Shown here piece by piece: positions 62,327-64,000 of a stretch of DNA of 64,000 bases (positions are counted from its first letter, which is position 1; every line of letters starts with the position of its first letter). The position numbers and the translations under genes are program-made. This DNA comes from Amycolatopsis acididurans (GTDB lineage: Bacteria > Actinomycetota > Actinomycetes > Mycobacteriales > Pseudonocardiaceae), in assembly GCF_012328925.1 (NCBI RefSeq), contig NZ_JAAXLS010000002.1, positions 310,001 to 374,000 of the forward strand, given 5' to 3'. The notes under the pieces were generated by a model. That model saw only the letters and a program-made list of their open reading frames with translations. It did not search any database and had not been told where the DNA came from.

Positions 62327-63109
62327 GTGGCGAAAGTGGACGAACCCGACTGGGCCAAAGACCGGATCCAGAGCATCGAACGTGGTTTCGCGGTGCTGCT
62401 GGCCTTCGACGCCGAGCGCGTCAACCCGAGCCTGATCGAAATCGCGCAGACGACCGGGCTTTCCCGGCCGGCCGTGCGGAGGATCCTGCTCACCCTGCAG
62501 TACCTCGGCTACGTCGAACCGACCGGCGGCAGCCATTGGCGGCTCACACCCCGGGTGCTGACGATCGGGCAGCACTACGCCGCTTCGAGCATGGTCGTCG
62601 CAGTGGCTGAGCCGTACATGAGCCGATTGGTCGAACAGACCCAGGAATCGGCCTCACTGTCCGCTTTGGACGGCAACGAAGTGGTCTATCTGGCCCGCGT
62701 GCCCGCCAAGCGAGTGCTCAACGTGACCGCGACGGCCGGCACCCGCGTTCCGGCCCACGCGACGTCCATGGGCCGGGTACTGCTCGCGGCCGCGCCGCCC
62801 GAGTTCGTCGACCGCTATCTGGTCGACCCCGGGCTGCAACGCCTGACCCCGCACACCATCACCGACCCCGACCAGTTCCGCGAGACCCTCGAGCGTGTCC
62901 GCGAGCAGGGCTGGTCACTGGTCTCCGAAGAGCGCGAGCGCGGCCTGATCGCCGTGTCCGCCCCCATTCGGGACCACACACACCAGGTGATCGCGGCGAT
63001 CTCCTCCTCGAGCTCCACCGGGCGCACCAGCCCCGGGCACATCGAACGCCATGTCGTCCCGGTACTGACGCGAATCGCGCAAGAGATCAGTCACGAACTC
63101 GGCGCCTGA
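62327..63109 (+). CDS. IclR-family regulator of the phenol catabolic genes
   Basis: A 260-residue regulator. Winged HTH in NPSLIEIAQTTGLSRPAVRRI followed by LTLQYLGYVEPTGGSHWRLT; effector domain with SLSALDGNEVVYLARVPAKR, HATSMGRVLLAA and EERERGLIAVSAPIRD. This is similar to PcaR/PobR/CatR-type IclR proteins for aromatic acids. The start is uncertain: GTG at 62327 is taken; 62336 has a better-spaced GCGAGG. Likely binds the palindromes at 62192-62228. Confidence 0.88.
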   Translation: MAKVDEPDWAKDRIQSIERGFAVLLAFDAERVNPSLIEIAQTTGLSRPAVRRILLTLQYLGYVEPTGGSHWRLTPRVLTIGQHYAASSMVVAVAEPYMSRLVEQTQESASLSALDGNEVVYLARVPAKRVLNVTATAGTRVPAHATSMGRVLLAAAPPEFVDRYLVDPGLQRLTPHTITDPDQFRETLERVREQGWSLVSEERERGLIAVSAPIRDHTHQVIAAISSSSSTGRTSPGHIERHVVPVLTRIAQEISHELGA

Positions 63110-63239
63110 ACGGCCGGTCACCATCGGTTTCGGTGTGGTTCACGTCACCACCCCACTCTGGGCGGACCGACCCCCGGGACCGTTTCCGCACTTCAGCGCG
63201 GGACCGGCCGGGGCAACGCCACCAGCGAAGGAGCCGCAG

Positions 63240-64000
63240 ATGACTGCGATCGCCGACCGGCCGGAAGTGTCGCGCAACCTCGCGCCGCCGCCCCGGGCAG
63301 CCGAGCCGCCGACCGGGGCGGAGTACCTCGAGAGCCTGCGTGACGGGCGGGTGTTCTACCTCGACGGCAAGCGGGTCGACGACGTGACGACCCACCCGGC
63401 GTTCACCAACGCCGCCCACTCGGTCGCCCGGATGTACGACTCGCTCCACGATCCGGCGAAACGGGACGTGCTGACGTTCCAGACCGAGCGCGGCACCCGG
63501 TCCCACAAGTTCTACAAGATCCCCACCTCGTCCCAGGACCTGTTCGAGGCGCGGGACGCGATCGCCGAATGGGCCCGCATGAGCTACGGCAGCCTGTCCC
63601 GCGGACCCGACTACAAGGCGGCCCTGGTCGCCGGGCTCGCGGCCGACGCCGAGTTCTACGGCGAATTCGCCGGCAACGTCCGCCGGTGGTACGAGAAGGT
63701 CACCGACGACGTCATGTTCGTCAACCTGAGTCTGCTCAACCCCGCCGGCGACCGGATGAAACCGATCGCGCAGCAGCGCGACACCTACATGCACGTGGTC
63801 AAGGAACGCGACGACGGCATCGTGGTGCGCGGTGCACGGATGATCTCCACGGGCGCCGCCTTCAGCCATGTGACCTACGTCAGCCAGTACCTCCCGGCCG
63901 CCGGCCTCGGAGCTGACGACAAGGACTTCGCGCTCGGGTTCTTCGTGCCCTTCGACGCCCCCGGCGTGAAGCTGATCGGCCGGTACTCCTACGAGTACCT
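63240..64000 (+). CDS. Second HpaB-family flavin monooxygenase (cut by window end)
   Basis: The first about 253 residues of a second oxygenase component. It shares with the first GAEYLESLRDGRVFYLDGKR, VTTHPAFTNAAH, EWARMSYGSLSRGPDYKA, LLNPAGDRMKP and GARMISTGAAFSHVTY. The ATG at 63240 has GAAGGAG eight bases upstream. It lies on the plus strand, 130 bases after the IclR gene. The C-terminal half is not visible, so substrate and completeness cannot be judged. Confidence 0.88.
   Translation, partial: MTAIADRPEVSRNLAPPPRAAEPPTGAEYLESLRDGRVFYLDGKRVDDVTTHPAFTNAAHSVARMYDSLHDPAKRDVLTFQTERGTRSHKFYKIPTSSQDLFEARDAIAEWARMSYGSLSRGPDYKAALVAGLAADAEFYGEFAGNVRRWYEKVTDDVMFVNLSLLNPAGDRMKPIAQQRDTYMHVVKERDDGIVVRGARMISTGAAFSHVTYVSQYLPAAGLGADDKDFALGFFVPFDAPGVKLIGRYSYEY

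Overview
The window is high-GC actinomycete chromosome, probably Pseudonocardiales and Amycolatopsis-like. The taxon guess is soft. It rests on the GC-rich third positions, F420-dependent glucose-6-phosphate dehydrogenase, a KstR-type operator, a HelY helicase, DUF4333 proteins, and a mycobacterium-like cholesterol ring C/D operon. All similarity calls come from reading the translations; no database search was run.

Layout. 0-7.4 kb: end of a steroid thiolase, a small methyltransferase, then a minus-strand operon (two SDRs, echA20, ipdA, ipdB, ipdC, fgd) behind a KstR-like palindrome; it handles the last steroid rings (HIP pathway). 7.4-12.7 kb: housekeeping or envelope genes (DUF4333 lipoprotein, Eis-like acetyltransferase, DUF4333 membrane protein, HelY). 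13.2-25 kb: a bacterial microcompartment (BMC) locus with two BMC-H proteins, a BMC-T, a BMC-P, a CoA-acylating aldehyde dehydrogenase, an EutJ-like chaperone, an alcohol dehydrogenase, an MDH-like enzyme with a microcompartment-type N-terminal extension and a GAF/PucR regulator. It is flanked by an unknown membrane protein, a DUF7064-like protein and a HAD phosphatase with a Cys/His-rich tail. 25-33.8 kb: a dikinase module (PPDK-like enzyme with a decayed pyruvate/PEP domain, two unrecognised proteins, a stand-alone phosphohistidine domain), divergent from an AMP-forming ligase and a two-component system. A paired element GGACA-N17-TGTCC lies in three control regions of 14.4-30.5 kb and suggests these genes form one regulon. 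This is the best candidate for an undescribed system: a shell without any classical signature enzyme, coupled to an unusual phosphotransferase.

33.8-44.4 kb: a long minus-strand operon for methoxylated aromatic acids: THF-dependent O-demethylase, a full C1 oxidation route (PurU, FolD, MTHFR-like), gentisate dioxygenase, 3-hydroxybenzoate 6-hydroxylase type monooxygenase, FAH-family hydrolase and MFS permease. A class II aldolase-like gene and a fused double-MarR regulator sit opposite.

44.4-56.5 kb: a second catabolic island: RutA-like flavin monooxygenase, three-subunit molybdenum hydroxylase (large subunit frameshifted), M24 enzyme, isochorismatase-like amidase, BKACE, cyclase-like hydrolase, metallo-beta-lactamase-fold protein and flavin reductase, with two TetR regulators. 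Three copies of a palindrome around ACGTACGT tie distant genes together. The content suggests N-heteroaromatic degradation, but the substrate is unknown.

56.5-57.05 kb is a scar with fragments of an SDR and an acyl-CoA dehydrogenase. 57-64 kb: phenol-to-catechol-to-muconate genes (two-component flavin hydroxylase, catA, catB, a short FAD synthetase) facing an IclR regulator and a second HpaB-type oxygenase cut by the window end.
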